Shown: positions 1 to 6,572 of the stretch, piece after piece
Numbering within the stretch: the first letter of the stretch is position 1
How the letters are laid out: every line of letters starts with the position of its first letter
DNA from: an uncultured Collinsella sp.
GTDB lineage: Bacteria > Actinomycetota > Coriobacteriia > Coriobacteriales > Coriobacteriaceae
DNA: 23,943 bases
Direction: 5' to 3'
NCBI GenBank assembly: GCA_937997605.1
Contig: CALLFD010000308.1
Location: forward strand, 1-23,943
The notes under the pieces: generated by a model
Told to the model about the DNA's origin: nothing
Databases searched by the model: none
The model's input: only the letters and a program-made list of their open reading frames with translations
Program-made: the position numbers and the translations under genes

Positions 1-49
1 CGACGCATTCCGTGCGCGGGCGGCCGACGACTCGATCGGAGGTCCCCAA

Positions 50-202
50 ATGCTGAAATTCCTTAACGCGCTCGCCGCCCTCGCGGCGGTAGGCTCGTTC
101 GTCATCGCGTTTCTTGACTCGTATGAGGTTCGGTTTAAGGTCCGTAGGCGCACGCGCGGTGCGGACGGTAGAAGGCATTTGCGCTGCAACAAGCGCAAAT
201 AA
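50..202 (+). CDS. Small membrane peptide, 50 aa, unknown function
   Basis: ATG follows a strong ribosome binding site (GGAGGT, 38-43) at 6-nt spacing, and the frame runs to TAA at 200-202. Residues 4-22 are hydrophobic and can form one membrane helix; the rest is Arg/Lys-rich (about 14 basic residues after residue 27), predicting a single-pass peptide with a basic cytoplasmic tail. The same frame is open back to the window edge, so a longer protein cannot be excluded. In another frame an upstream gene could end at TGA 54-56, overlapping this start. A hairpin follows directly, which supports a real transcription unit. I do not recognise the family; small phage or mobile-element peptides look similar, but nothing here proves that. 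Confidence 0.45.
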   Translation: MLKFLNALAALAAVGSFVIAFLDSYEVRFKVRRRTRGADGRRHLRCNKRK

Positions 203-203
203 G

Positions 204-231
204 AATGCCCGGGGTTAGAGGCCCGGGCATT
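204..231 (+). terminator. Hairpin terminator after the small peptide
   Basis: A perfect 10-bp inverted repeat (AATGCCCGGG / CCCGGGCATT) with an 8-nt loop starts 2 nt after the stop codon. The T-tract on the plus strand is short (ATTTAAC), so efficiency is uncertain. Confidence 0.6.
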
Positions 232-305
232 TAACAAAACCAGAAAACTAGGCCGCCCGCGCTTTCGAACACTTACGCGGGATGCGTCGTTTTCTATTGC
301 CATTG

Positions 306-339
306 TATCCCGAATCGCCCAGCCGATTCGGGATATTTT
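306..339 (+). terminator. Second perfect hairpin with T-tail
   Basis: A 12-bp perfect stem (306-317 with 324-335, TATCCCGAATCG and its complement), 6-nt loop, followed by TTTT. It could stop transcription entering the sortase region. The gene-free stretch 203-464 holds this and the previous hairpin and no other clear feature; I found no convincing -35/-10 pair for the sortase gene. Confidence 0.6.
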
Positions 340-464
340 GAAAACTCAAATGCGGGCCCATACTTGCACTGCGCAATGTTGCCAGGCTGCGTTGCGCAGC
401 GCTTGAGCTCGCTAATCGGCTATTATTTGTTCAGACAACTTGAGTTGTAGAGGAGTGACCGGCG

Positions 465-1403
465 ATGGTGCAGGGCGCCAAACATATGAAGAGCAGTAAC
501 GCCGCGGACAACGGCGGCTCAAGCCCTCAGCCCAAACCTCAACCAAAGCCCAAGCGCCGTCGCAAGCGACTGCCGCGCTGGGCCGACCGGCTCATCACCA
601 TCGTCATCATCCTTATTGGCGTGGGCCTTATGACCTGGCCGTGGATCTTGGATCGGCTCGAGGCCTCGGGCGTGTTCAACCAGATCAGCACGGTGTCCAG
701 CACCGTGGATGCGCTCTCCGAAGAGGAGCGCGAGCGCATTCTGCTGCAGGCGCGCTCCTATAATGAGCAACTTTCCGGCGAGGCCACCGAGCTTCCCGCC
801 GACCAGATCGAGCCCTACGCTCAGCAGCTCATCTTTGACCGCGACCCCATGATGAGCTGGGTCGAAATCCCCTCCATCGACGTGAGCATGCCTATCTACC
901 ACGGCACGAGCGAGGAGGTCCTCATGGCGGGCGTCGGCCACCTGGAGGGCACGAGCCTGCCGGTGGGCGGCGCCTCGACGCATTGCGTGCTCACCGCGCA
1001 CTCGGGCATGCGCAACCTGAGCATGTTCGACGACATCCATTCGCTGGAGCCCGGCGACCTGGTGCTGCTGCACACCATGAGCAAGACGCTCGCCTACAAG
1101 ATGGTGGACTCCGAGGTGGTGCTGCCCGAGGAGATGGAGTCGCTGATCATCGAGCCTGGCGCCGACAAGGTGACGCTCGTCACCTGCACGCCCTACGGCG
1201 TGAACGACCATCGCCTGCTGGTGCACTGCGTGCGAACCAAGTACAACAAGAAGGACGTCGACAAGCAAAAGTCGCTAGCCGGCCGCCACTGGGGCAAGCG
1301 CGAGTTTGCCGTGCTTATCGTGGTCGTAGCCATTGTGCTGTTGCTGCTGGACATCGTGATCCACGCGGTCCGCAAGCGCCGCAAGGCAAAGGCCTCGGCA
1401 TAA
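465..1403 (+). CDS. Class C type sortase
   Basis: Membrane-bound cysteine transpeptidase that joins sorted surface proteins or pilins. Residues 19-38 are Pro/Lys/Arg-rich, 42-62 form a membrane helix, about 131-257 form the sortase domain, 281-301 form a second hydrophobic helix, and a basic tail follows. The catalytic set is visible: His179 (TAHSG), Cys241 in TLVTC, and Arg250 (DHRLLV). GHLEGTSLPVGG is typical of class C (pilin-polymerising) enzymes, as is the C-terminal membrane anchor. The usual lid motif Asp-Pro-aromatic before the domain is not recognisable; the region has PADQI instead. The start is chosen for AGGAG at 451-455, 9 nt upstream; ATG at 486 is an alternative. No LPXTG substrate lies in the window, though one could lie upstream of the edge. 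Confidence 0.9.
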   Translation: MVQGAKHMKSSNAADNGGSSPQPKPQPKPKRRRKRLPRWADRLITIVIILIGVGLMTWPWILDRLEASGVFNQISTVSSTVDALSEEERERILLQARSYNEQLSGEATELPADQIEPYAQQLIFDRDPMMSWVEIPSIDVSMPIYHGTSEEVLMAGVGHLEGTSLPVGGASTHCVLTAHSGMRNLSMFDDIHSLEPGDLVLLHTMSKTLAYKMVDSEVVLPEEMESLIIEPGADKVTLVTCTPYGVNDHRLLVHCVRTKYNKKDVDKQKSLAGRHWGKREFAVLIVVVAIVLLLLDIVIHAVRKRRKAKASA

Positions 1404-1419
1404 GACATTCTTCAGAACC

Positions 1420-1451
1420 ACCACAATGGGGACAGACGCCTTTGTTGTGGT
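1420..1451. repeat. Short palindromic repeat with GGGGACAG core
   Basis: Inverted ACCACAA (1420-1426) and TTGTGGT (1445-1451) enclose GGGGACAGACGCC. The core resembles the palindrome at 10159-10191, which suggests a dispersed repeat family. Confidence 0.5.
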
Positions 1452-1461
1452 CAGGACTTCC

Positions 1462-1526
1462 AAACCATCACAACATTCGATGAAAATCGCGATTTTGGCG
1501 AAAAGCATCGAATGTTGTGATGGTTT
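1462..1526. repeat. Long perfect inverted repeat, 21-bp arms
   Basis: Arms 1462-1482 and 1506-1526 are exact reverse complements over 21 bp. The 23-nt loop contains the self-complementary AAAATCGCGATTTT (1483-1496). The right arm ends in GGTTTTC, so it could also act as a terminator for the sortase gene. With no coding capacity of its own it looks like a miniature palindromic element. Confidence 0.7.
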
Positions 1527-1584
1527 TCGTTGCGGTCGGGACGGTCTTCGTTGCGGGCGAGACGGTTTTCGCTATGGACGGTGC
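1522..1584. repeat. Three degenerate 21-nt tandem units
   Basis: Units at 1522-1542, 1543-1563 and 1564-1584 each begin GGTYTTCG; the first two differ at only a few positions and the third is more diverged. It overlaps the right arm of the inverted repeat. An open frame across it reads GFRCGRD-like heptads but has no ribosome binding site. The rest of 1585-1687 shows nothing I can name. Confidence 0.45.
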
Positions 1585-1687
1585 GGTTTCGCTGCAGAAC
1601 CGCCAGCCTGCCGCCTGCCAACCGCCGCCCTCGTTACGTTTTCGCTGCATTTGGGTAAAGCGCCTGCTCCAAGCCGGCGCCGCCCTG

Positions 1688-1693
1688 TATACT
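1688..1693 (+). promoter_or_regulatory. Probable -10 box of the gatCAB promoter
   Basis: TATACT lies 35 nt before the gatC start. The -35 is weak (CTGCTC at 1664-1669 with 18-nt spacing), so only the -10 is proposed. Confidence 0.45.
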
Positions 1694-1728
1694 AGAGCGG
1701 TTTAACTGTTATGCGGAAGGGAGCGCCT

Positions 1729-2040
1729 ATGGCACTCAGCGAGAAAGACGTGCGCGGCATCGCCGAGTACGCAAAGATCGCACTGACCGATGACGAGCTC
1801 GCCCAGATGACGTCCTACATGAACGACGCCGTCCAGATGCTCGAGCCCGTCCTGCAATATGACTTACCCGACGTGGAGCCCACGTTCCATCCCATCGGAA
1901 GCCTGTCCAACGTGATGGGCGATGACCTGCGCGAGCCCGAGCGCGATCTGCCGCTCGACGTCGCGCTCGAGAACGCCGGCAGCGTGCGCGACCGCTACTT
2001 CCGCGTGCCGTCCATTTTGGGAGAGGGGGAGAGCGAGTAA
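1729..2040 (+). CDS. gatC: Asp-tRNA(Asn)/Glu-tRNA(Gln) amidotransferase subunit C
   Basis: Small stabilising subunit of the GatCAB amidotransferase, which converts Glu-tRNAGln (and often Asp-tRNAAsn) to Gln-/Asn-tRNA in the cytoplasm. The 103-residue length fits GatC; the N-terminal LSEKDVRGIAEYAKIALTDDE and the C-terminal RDRYFRVPSILGE are GatC hallmarks. The start at 1729 is preferred over an in-frame ATG at 1711 because the GGAAGGGAG ribosome binding site (1715-1723) lies between them. Its stop codon overlaps the next start (TAATG), so it is probably translationally coupled to gatA. Order C-A-B is the common bacterial operon. Confidence 0.95.
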   Translation: MALSEKDVRGIAEYAKIALTDDELAQMTSYMNDAVQMLEPVLQYDLPDVEPTFHPIGSLSNVMGDDLREPERDLPLDVALENAGSVRDRYFRVPSILGEGESE

Positions 2041-3554
2041 TGGCGCAGAGCTTCGATTCCCTTACCGCCGCCCAGATCGCCGCGGGCGTTGCCGCCGGCG
2101 ACTTTACCGCTACCGAGGTGGCCCAGGCCTCTCTTGCCGCCATCGAGGCGCGCGAGGGCGGGGTCCAGGCATTCCTGCAGGTGGCGCCCGAGCTTGCGCT
2201 CGAGGCCGCTGCGCGCGTGGATGCCGACCGTGCCGCAGGCAAGCCGCTGCCCCCGCTTGCGGGCGTGCCGCTGGCCATCAAGGACAACATGAACCTTGTG
2301 GGCACGCGCACCACCTGTGCTTCCCGCATGCTCGAGGGCTACCAGAGCGTCTACACCGCCACCTGCGTCCAACGCATGCTCGATGCCGGCTGCCTGCCCA
2401 TGGGCAAGGCAAATATGGACGAGTTTGCCTTTGGCAGCTCTACCGAGAGCTCGGCGTTCCACCGCACCAACAACCCCTGGGATACCGAGCGCGTGCCCGG
2501 CGGCTCTTCGGGCGGCTCCGCTGCAGCCGTCGCCGCGGGCGAGGTTGCGCTCTCGCTGGGCTCGGACACTGGCGGCTCCATTCGCCAGCCGGCGTCGCTG
2601 TGCGGCGTGGTGGGCTTTAAGCCCACGTATGGCGCAGTGAGCCGTTACGGCGTGGTTGCCTTTGGCTCGTCGCTCGACCAGGTGGGCCCCTTTGGCCGCA
2701 CGGTCGAGGATGTCGCGCTGGCCATGAACGCGCTTACCGGCGCGGGCCACGATCCGTACGACTGCACCAGCCAGGATTGCGCCGTCGACTTTACCGAGCA
2801 TCTCAACGACAGCATCGAGGGCAAGCGCGTGGGCATCATCCCCGCGTTTATGGAGGCCGAGGGCCTGACGCCCGAGGTCAAGGCCGCTGTTCAGCGCGCC
2901 GCCCAGGAGCTGCAGAACCAGGGCGCCGAGCTGGTCGAGGTCGACCTGCCGCACCTGGACGCCGCCATCGCCGCCTACTACGTCATCGGGCCTGCCGAGG
3001 CGTTCTCCAACCTGGCACGTTTCGACGGCATTCGCTACGGCTATCAGGAGGAGGGCTGCGCCAACCTGTCCGACCAGAGTTCGCTCTCACGCGCCCACGG
3101 CTTTGGCGCCGAGGCCAAGCGCCGTCAGATGCTCGGCGCCTACCTGCTGAGCTCGGGCGTGTACGACAAGTACTACTACGCTGCGCAAAAGGCCCGCACG
3201 CTCATCACGCAGGACTACGATGCCGCGTATGCCAAGGTGGACACCATCCTCATGCCCGCCTCGCCGCGCACGGCCTTTAAGTTTGGCGAGATCAGCGACC
3301 CCACGCAGATGTACCTTTCCGACCTGTACACCATCTCGCTCAACATTTGCGGCAACGGCGGTATCTCGGTGCCGCTGGGCCTGGGTGAGGATACTCAGCT
3401 GCCTGTTTCTGCCCAGCTGGTGGGTCCGGCGTTTAAGGACCGTCAGCTGCTCACGTTTGCCCGCGCCCTGGAGCGCGGCTTTGCCGATGCCGCCACGGGT
3501 GCGCCCGCGCTTTCCGTCGCGCCCGATTTTGCCGGGAAGGGAGGCGAGCTGTAA
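2040..3554 (+). CDS. gatA: Asp-tRNA(Asn)/Glu-tRNA(Gln) amidotransferase subunit A
   Basis: Amidase-signature subunit that hydrolyses glutamine to release the ammonia used by GatB. The 504-residue length is normal. The Ser-cisSer-Lys triad can be placed at Lys81 (PLAIKDN), Ser156 in PGGSSGGS and Ser180 (SDTGGSIRQPA), with the same spacing as the S. aureus enzyme residues 79/154/178. The Gly/Ser-rich loop and GVVGFKPTYG that follow are characteristic. One-base overlaps with both gatC and gatB (TAATG) indicate coupled translation and fixed stoichiometry. Confidence 0.97.
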   Translation: MAQSFDSLTAAQIAAGVAAGDFTATEVAQASLAAIEAREGGVQAFLQVAPELALEAAARVDADRAAGKPLPPLAGVPLAIKDNMNLVGTRTTCASRMLEGYQSVYTATCVQRMLDAGCLPMGKANMDEFAFGSSTESSAFHRTNNPWDTERVPGGSSGGSAAAVAAGEVALSLGSDTGGSIRQPASLCGVVGFKPTYGAVSRYGVVAFGSSLDQVGPFGRTVEDVALAMNALTGAGHDPYDCTSQDCAVDFTEHLNDSIEGKRVGIIPAFMEAEGLTPEVKAAVQRAAQELQNQGAELVEVDLPHLDAAIAAYYVIGPAEAFSNLARFDGIRYGYQEEGCANLSDQSSLSRAHGFGAEAKRRQMLGAYLLSSGVYDKYYYAAQKARTLITQDYDAAYAKVDTILMPASPRTAFKFGEISDPTQMYLSDLYTISLNICGNGGISVPLGLGEDTQLPVSAQLVGPAFKDRQLLTFARALERGFADAATGAPALSVAPDFAGKGGEL

Positions 3555-5230
3555 TGAAGGAGCTTTCCGAGGTCCTGCAGGATTGGGAGGCCGTGATCGG
3601 CCTGGAGATCCATACCGAGCTCACCGCACTCGATACCAAGATGTTCTGCAACTGCAAGCTCAGCCACGATGACGAGCCCAACGCCAACGTGTGCCCGGTG
3701 TGCCTGGGCCTGCCCGGCGCCCTGCCGGTTCCCAACAAGCGCGCCATCGAGAGCATCGTCAAGGCCGGTCTCGCCACCAACTGCGAGATCCAGCGTCACT
3801 CGATGTTCTACCGCAAGCACTACTTCTATCCCGACATGGCCAAGAACTTCCAGACCACGCAGGGTCCGGTCGCCTTTGCCATGTACGGTCACCTGGACCT
3901 GGACGTGACCGGTCGCGGTGCCGCCGAGCGCCCCGACTGCGCGTTTGGCGAGGCCGAGGCTCAGAGCCTGGCGAGCGCCTCGGCCAACGCCGAGGGCCTG
4001 TCCACGTCCATGACGTCGACCATGCGCGAGGGTAACCAGCGCGCCGGTCACCTGGCCAGCTACGATGCGTCCAACCTTCAGATGCCCGAGCGTCGCGAGG
4101 ACGGTTCCTACACGGTGCCCATTCGCATCCTGCGCATCCACATGGAGGAGGACGCCGCCAAGATGGTGCACGTGGGAGGTGCCGAGGGCCGCATTACCGC
4201 CGCGGCTGAGTCACTCGTCGACTACAACCGCTGCGGCACGCCGCTGATTGAGCTCGTCACCGAGCCCGATCTGCGCACGCCCGAGGAGGCTCGCCTGTTT
4301 ATGGAGAAGCTCCGTCGCATCTTTGTGACGCTGGGCATTTCGGACTGCTCCATGGAGAAGGGCTCCATGCGTTGCGACGGCAATGTGTCGTTGCGCCGCC
4401 GCGGCGAGACCAAGCTGGGCACCAAGACCGAGCTCAAGAACCTCAACTCGTTTAAGAGCCTGCATGATGGCCTTGCCTACGAGATCTGCCGCCAGGCCGA
4501 GGTGCTCGAGGAGGGCGGCATCATCTACCAGGAGACTCGCCACTGGGAGCCCAGTCGCAAGCGCACCGTGGTCATGCGTGTGAAGGAAACGGCAGACGAC
4601 TATCGTCTGTTCCCCGATCCCGACCTGGCGCCGTTCGACCTGGACGACGAGTTTATCGACCGCTGCCGCGGCGAGATCCCCGAGCTGCCCGATGCCAAGC
4701 GTGCCCGTTTTGAGACCGACTTTGGCATTAAGGCGGCCGATGCCGAGCAAATCGCCGGCGACCCCGAGTTTGCCGAGTTCTTTGAGACTGCCGCTGCCGG
4801 TATGGCTGGCAAGGAGGCCCAGACGGTCGCAAACCTGCTGGTCAACGAGATGATTGCCTACCTTAAGGGTGCGGGCGTGTCGCTGGCCGAGTCCGGCATC
4901 GCGCCGGCTCAAGTGGCGGCGCTTGCCAAGCTGCTAGCGACCGATGCCATCAGCTCCAACCAGGCGCACGAGGTCTTTGAGGCCATGGCCCAAACTGGCG
5001 ACGACCCCAACAAGATCGTTGACGAGCGTGGTATGCGTCAGGTGAGCGATGCCGGCGCGCTGCAGCCGATTGTGGACGAGGTGCTGGCAAACTGTGCCGA
5101 TCAGGCGCAGCAGTATCGTGACGGCAACCAGAAGGTCATTGGCTTTTTGGTGGGCCAGTGCATGAAAGCGAGCCGCGGCAAGGGCAACCCGAAGCTCTTC
5201 AACGAGTTGCTGAGAACGTCGCTCTCGTAA
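3554..5230 (+). CDS. gatB: Asp-tRNA(Asn)/Glu-tRNA(Gln) amidotransferase subunit B, with insertion
   Basis: GatB binds the misacylated tRNA, activates its side chain with ATP and adds ammonia channelled from GatA. Residues 13-20 (AVIGLEIH), the Cys pairs 32/34 and 47/50 (probable zinc site), YFYPDMAK, RIHMEEDAAK and SLVDYNRCGTPLIE are family motifs; the C-terminal ~150 residues are the helical GatB/YqeY tRNA-binding domain ending FLVGQCMKASRGKGNP. At 558 residues it is about 80 longer than usual (about 475). Most of the extra length is an insertion at about residues 121-186, between LDLDVTG and the PIRILRIHMEED strand, plus about nine residues around 208-217 (GGAEGRITAA). The frame is intact and base composition matches the rest, so this is an inserted segment, not an error. 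Confidence 0.97.
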   Translation: MKELSEVLQDWEAVIGLEIHTELTALDTKMFCNCKLSHDDEPNANVCPVCLGLPGALPVPNKRAIESIVKAGLATNCEIQRHSMFYRKHYFYPDMAKNFQTTQGPVAFAMYGHLDLDVTGRGAAERPDCAFGEAEAQSLASASANAEGLSTSMTSTMREGNQRAGHLASYDASNLQMPERREDGSYTVPIRILRIHMEEDAAKMVHVGGAEGRITAAAESLVDYNRCGTPLIELVTEPDLRTPEEARLFMEKLRRIFVTLGISDCSMEKGSMRCDGNVSLRRRGETKLGTKTELKNLNSFKSLHDGLAYEICRQAEVLEEGGIIYQETRHWEPSRKRTVVMRVKETADDYRLFPDPDLAPFDLDDEFIDRCRGEIPELPDAKRARFETDFGIKAADAEQIAGDPEFAEFFETAAAGMAGKEAQTVANLLVNEMIAYLKGAGVSLAESGIAPAQVAALAKLLATDAISSNQAHEVFEAMAQTGDDPNKIVDERGMRQVSDAGALQPIVDEVLANCADQAQQYRDGNQKVIGFLVGQCMKASRGKGNPKLFNELLRTSLS

Positions 5231-5296
5231 GCGGGAACCCGGGAGCCCCGGCAGGGCGGGTGCTTCCTCAAAATTTCGAACAGTCCTGCGCAAGAC

Positions 5297-5322
5297 GAAG
5301 GCCACATTAAGTGGCCTTCTTT
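5297..5322 (+). terminator. gatCAB terminator
   Basis: Perfect 9-bp stem GAAGGCCAC / GTGGCCTTC with a 5-nt loop, then TTT. It lies 67 nt after the gatB stop. Confidence 0.8.
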
Positions 5323-5423
5323 GCGTGCGGAACTCATTTTGAGCAAGCGCCCCGCCGCTCCGGGGGCCTTCCCCGCCCTGACGACTCGGCCTTCCGGGTC
5401 AGGCGGGCTGGATTGAATTTGGT

Positions 5424-5455
5424 GAATGAGGGCGCCGTTGGCGCCCTCATTCTTT
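5424..5455. terminator. Terminator between convergent genes
   Basis: Perfect 13-bp stem (5424-5436 with 5440-5452, GAATGAGGGCGCC and complement), 3-nt loop, then TTTA on the plus strand. It abuts the end of the minus-strand regulator gene and may insulate both directions. Between the two terminators (5323-5423) I see only GC-rich sequence with a weak CCTGAC/GTCAGG inverted repeat. Confidence 0.7.
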
Positions 5456-6458
5456 ATACATGTTGGGAGCGCCAGGTGGTGGGGGTGGTGCCGGTGTGTT
5501 GTTTGAAGGCTTGGGCGAAGGCGGCCTGTTGAGGGTAGCCTAGACGCTCTGCCACCTGCGCTATCGTAAGCGAGCTATCTGCCAAAAGGTCCTGTGCTCG
5601 CTCCATACGGCGTCTGCGAATGTAGGCGCCCAGGGACTCGCCAGTTTGGGCCTTAAAGGTGGCGCATAGTTTGGAGCGGCTTGTGTAGAGCCTCTCGGCC
5701 ACCTCGTTGATACCCACACGTCTGCCTTTGTCGAGCGCGCGCTCAATCATTGCCGTTGCTTCTTCGGCAATGGTTATGCTGACGCGTGTGTCTGCCGCCT
5801 GCCGCGCCTGCTTGTGGGCCGCGCGCGAACAGGCGAGCTCCGCGACCATGGTCTCCACGATGCCTTGCATATAGACGTGTCCGCCTACGGTGCGGGCGCG
5901 TTCCTCGTTAATTCGGCGCAGCGTGTGGCAGATGGCAGACGTTGCTTCCTCGTGCCACGACTCGGCAAACGTCTCAAAGATTCCCGCGAACTCGGTGGGA
6001 TAGCGGTGCTCCAGTTCGTCAAAATATCCAGGCAAAAAGAGCACCGAGCGCGAGTGATAAAGCTCCCCCGCAAACAGCGGGCTTAATTCCTCGCCACAGC
6101 TATCTTGGATAAAGCTGCACACGGCATTGTTTGGCCACGGTCCATGCAAGGGTTTAAGGTTCGCAGGCGTTATGCCAGTCTCGGGCATGCATATAAGTGT
6201 GGGCGCGCTGACCTCGCTCACGCAGGCGTACGGCTCGGGTGTGTATTCGGCCAGGTACATATCGTGCGTCGGGGTAATGAAGTGCTCCATAACGATGCAG
6301 GTGGGGGAGAGGGGCATGATCCATGCGCGGCCGTGCGCCCGGTCGTTTGCCACCTCGCCGGTAAAGACGGCGCCCTTGCCGGTAAGCTCCAGGCCAAACT
6401 GCTCAAATTGCGGTGCGTAGAGCTCGGTTATGTCGGTCGCTGCCCGCCGTATTTGCAA
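5454..6458 (-). CDS. AraC-family transcriptional regulator
   Basis: DNA-binding regulator of 334 residues. The last ~100 residues (about 230-332) are the two-helix-turn-helix AraC domain: first HTH around 248-268 (INEVAERLYTSRSKLCATFK), the linker RRRRMERAQDLL, second HTH around 296-318 (LTIAQVAERLGYPQQAAFAQ), then FKQHTGTTPTTWR. The N-terminal ~220 residues show no motif I recognise and probably sense a ligand. The start is TTG at 6456-6458 (read on the minus strand), preceded by AAGGAAAGGGA at 5-nt spacing; no ATG nearby would preserve the reading. It is divergent from two ABC half-transporter genes, an arrangement like YbtA with YbtPQ, so control of that pair is inferred. Confidence 0.88.
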   Translation of the reverse strand: MQIRRAATDITELYAPQFEQFGLELTGKGAVFTGEVANDRAHGRAWIMPLSPTCIVMEHFITPTHDMYLAEYTPEPYACVSEVSAPTLICMPETGITPANLKPLHGPWPNNAVCSFIQDSCGEELSPLFAGELYHSRSVLFLPGYFDELEHRYPTEFAGIFETFAESWHEEATSAICHTLRRINEERARTVGGHVYMQGIVETMVAELACSRAAHKQARQAADTRVSITIAEEATAMIERALDKGRRVGINEVAERLYTSRSKLCATFKAQTGESLGAYIRRRRMERAQDLLADSSLTIAQVAERLGYPQQAAFAQAFKQHTGTTPTTWRSQHV

Positions 6459-6487
6459 AAGCGTCCCTTTCCTTTGCAGAAACGTCC
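6452..6487. promoter_or_regulatory. Direct repeat, candidate AraC-type operator
   Basis: Two 15-bp direct repeats, TTTGCAAAAGCGTCC (6452-6466) and TTTGCAGAAACGTCC (6473-6487), match at 13 of 15 positions with a 21-bp period, two helical turns, as expected for AraC-family half-sites. They overlap the start codon and ribosome binding site of the regulator gene, which would suit autorepression. A local duplication of the leader is the alternative. Confidence 0.4.
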
Positions 6488-6496
6488 ACGCCTGGC

Positions 6497-6525
6497 TTGA
6501 TTGTGAGCCATGGCTAACATATCAA
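6497..6525 (+). promoter_or_regulatory. Candidate promoter for the ABC pair, palindrome in spacer
   Basis: TTGATT (6497-6502), 17-nt spacer, TATCAA (6520-6525). The spacer holds an imperfect palindrome centred on AGCCATGGCT (6506-6515), extending to 6503-6518 with one mismatched pair. A wider GGCTTGA / TCAAGCC pair (6494-6500, 6550-6556) encloses the promoter. Confidence 0.35.
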
Positions 6526-6572
6526 TGATAAGTTGATTACGGTTAACTCTCAAGCCGTTAGAAAGGAATCTC

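Noticed and set aside
403..426. TTGAGC..TATTAT as a sortase promoter
   Set aside because: The spacer is 12 nt, too short for a sigma-A promoter, and no alternative -35 fits.
519..1268. Long minus-strand open frame opposite the sortase gene
   Set aside because: Antisense shadow of a high-GC gene: the composition is His/Arg/Gly-rich with no recognisable domain, while the plus strand has clear sortase motifs.
1426..1695. Plus-strand open frame with GFRCGRD-like heptads
   Set aside because: It lies over the inverted repeat and 21-nt units, lacks a ribosome binding site, and runs into the gatC promoter.
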